From contig NZ_OY762929.1 in the NCBI RefSeq assembly GCF_963666675.1, positions 4,932,001 to 4,996,000 of the forward strand: 64,000 nt of DNA, given 5' to 3'. Positions within the stretch are counted from its first letter, which is position 1, and every line of letters begins with the position of its first letter. Under the pieces are notes generated by a model. The model had not been told where the DNA came from. It did no database searches and worked only from the letters and a program-made list of their open reading frames with translations. The DNA is from an uncultured Desulfobacter sp. Lineage in GTDB: Bacteria; Desulfobacterota; Desulfobacteria; Desulfobacterales; Desulfobacteraceae. Position numbers and translations under genes: made by a program. Shown here piece after piece: positions 63,067 through 64,000 of the stretch.

Positions 63067-64000
63067 TACCGCCTTGCCTGTATTTTTATAATTTTCCTTG
63101 AGCAGGGCGTGCTTTTTCATCAGCTTATGGAGCTGACGGGTGGTGATGCCGGCGGCGGCCGCTGTGGCATTTATCTTTCCGTTGCATTTTGTCAAAAGCA
63201 GGTCCAGGTATTTCTGTTCAATCCTGTCAAGCTCCTGTTTCCTGACTTCGGCAAGGGTTAGATTGTGGTCAATGACACCGCCCACAGGTTTAGGCGGATA
63301 AGTAAACAGCTCCACCGGAAAATTTTGCGGCCTGAGAATGGATGTTTTTTCTAAAATATAGGCCCGCTCCAGAATATTTTCCAGCTCCCTGATATTGCCC
63401 GGCCATGAATAGGCCAAAAACGCCTCAAGAACCTTGGGGTGCACCTCCGTAATATCCTTGGCGTGAAAGGTGTTAAGCTTGGCCAGAAACAGCTCCGCCA
63501 ATTGGGGAATATCCTCTTTTCTCTCCTTGAGGGGCGGCAGCTCCACGGGAAACACGTTCAGACGGTAATAGAGATCCGAACGAAACAGTTTGTCTTCGCA
63601 CAACTGCTTTAAATCAATGTTGGTGGCCGCAATGATACGCACATCAGACCGGATATCCTCTTCACTGCCCACCCGGTGAAAGACACTGTCCTGGATGACC
63701 TGGAGCAATTTGATCTGCGCAGGCGGCGTTATGGTGCCGATTTCATCCAAGAAAATGGTACCTTTCCCGGCAATTTCAAATTTACCCAGTTTGCGTTTAA
63801 TGGCACCCGTGAACGCCCCCTTTTCATGCCCGAACATCTCGCTTTCTATCAGGGTATCCGGAATGGCACCGCAATGAACTTCAATAAACCGCTCGTTTTT
63901 TCGTAAAGAGAGCCTGTGAATCAATCGGGCGGTAAACCCTTTTCCGCTCCCTGTTTCCCCGGTTAACAGCACGGTACTTTTGGTGGCGGCCACGGCCCGG
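63064..64000 (-). CDS. Sigma-54-dependent transcriptional activator, C-terminal part
   Basis: These proteins remodel sigma-54 polymerase to open promoters. The frame stays open to the window edge (RAVAATKSTVLL), so the N-terminal sensor domain lies outside and cannot be named. The visible part, about 312 residues, has Walker A GETGSGKG, the sigma-54 contact loop GAFTGA (HEKGAFTGAIKRKLG), Walker B IFLDEIG, and a Fis-type helix-turn-helix at the end (NATAAAAGITTRQLHKLMKK). The stop overlaps a direct repeat. Confidence 0.93.
   Translation of the reverse strand, partial: RAVAATKSTVLLTGETGSGKGFTARLIHRLSLRKNERFIEVHCGAIPDTLIESEMFGHEKGAFTGAIKRKLGKFEIAGKGTIFLDEIGTITPPAQIKLLQVIQDSVFHRVGSEEDIRSDVRIIAATNIDLKQLCEDKLFRSDLYYRLNVFPVELPPLKERKEDIPQLAELFLAKLNTFHAKDITEVHPKVLEAFLAYSWPGNIRELENILERAYILEKTSILRPQNFPVELFTYPPKPVGGVIDHNLTLAEVRKQELDRIEQKYLDLLLTKCNGKINATAAAAGITTRQLHKLMKKHALLKENYKNTGKAV

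Overview
The window is one continuous bacterial chromosome segment, dominated by translation and transcription genes. The mix of a uroporphyrinogen methyltransferase/synthase fusion, many soluble and hybrid sensor kinases, an iron alcohol dehydrogenase, a biosynthetic-type thiolase and sigma-54 regulators suggests a sulfate-reducing Desulfobacterota (Desulfobacteraceae-like) organism. That placement is inference from protein style and was not tested by a search.

Layout. 1-3089 (+): end of hemC, a cobA/hemD fusion and moaA, for tetrapyrrole and molybdenum cofactor synthesis. 3107-5558 (+): a structured intergenic element, a His-rich exported protein, then an ECF sigma factor, a zinc-finger anti-sigma factor and another exported protein. 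5761-7329 (+): a membrane hybrid sensor kinase with an eroded ATP-binding domain. 7422-36445 (-): one long block, read right to left, of tRNA-Thr/Tyr/Gly/Thr, rpmG, tRNA-Trp, secE, nusG, rplKAJL, rpoBC, rpsL, rpsG, tuf, the S10 and spc clusters with secY and infA, and the alpha cluster ending in rplQ. 36879-41461: an MltD-type lytic transglycosylase (+), then a PAS sensor kinase and an iron alcohol dehydrogenase (-). 41722-50643 (+): tRNA-Arg, a TrhP-like U32 protein, and the chemosensory operon cheA-cheW-cheB-cheR plus a HEAT-repeat response regulator. 50782-51240 (+): a short ArgA-type acetyltransferase. 51250-63993 (-): an unknown protein, pgk, a small Cys protein, radC, gyrA, an AI-2E family permease, a small membrane protein, a thiolase, rarA, der and a partial sigma-54 activator.

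How the genes work together. The block from 7422 to 36445 supplies RNA polymerase core (rpoA, rpoB, rpoC), elongation control (nusG), translocation (secE, secY) and about half of the ribosome. It begins at a tRNA promoter and has a second near-consensus promoter before rpsL. The che operon is a complete signalling relay (kinase, coupling protein, methyltransferase, methylesterase, output receiver) without receptors or a free-standing CheY in the window.

The most unusual features are a roughly 100-residue insert in RpoC that reads like a parvulin (PpiC) rotamase domain, the absence of fusA between rpsG and tuf, the degenerate hybrid kinase, a three-way-junction-like element after moaA, and the HEAT-receiver protein that ends the che operon. 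No CRISPR array, rRNA gene, complete insertion sequence or prophage is visible.
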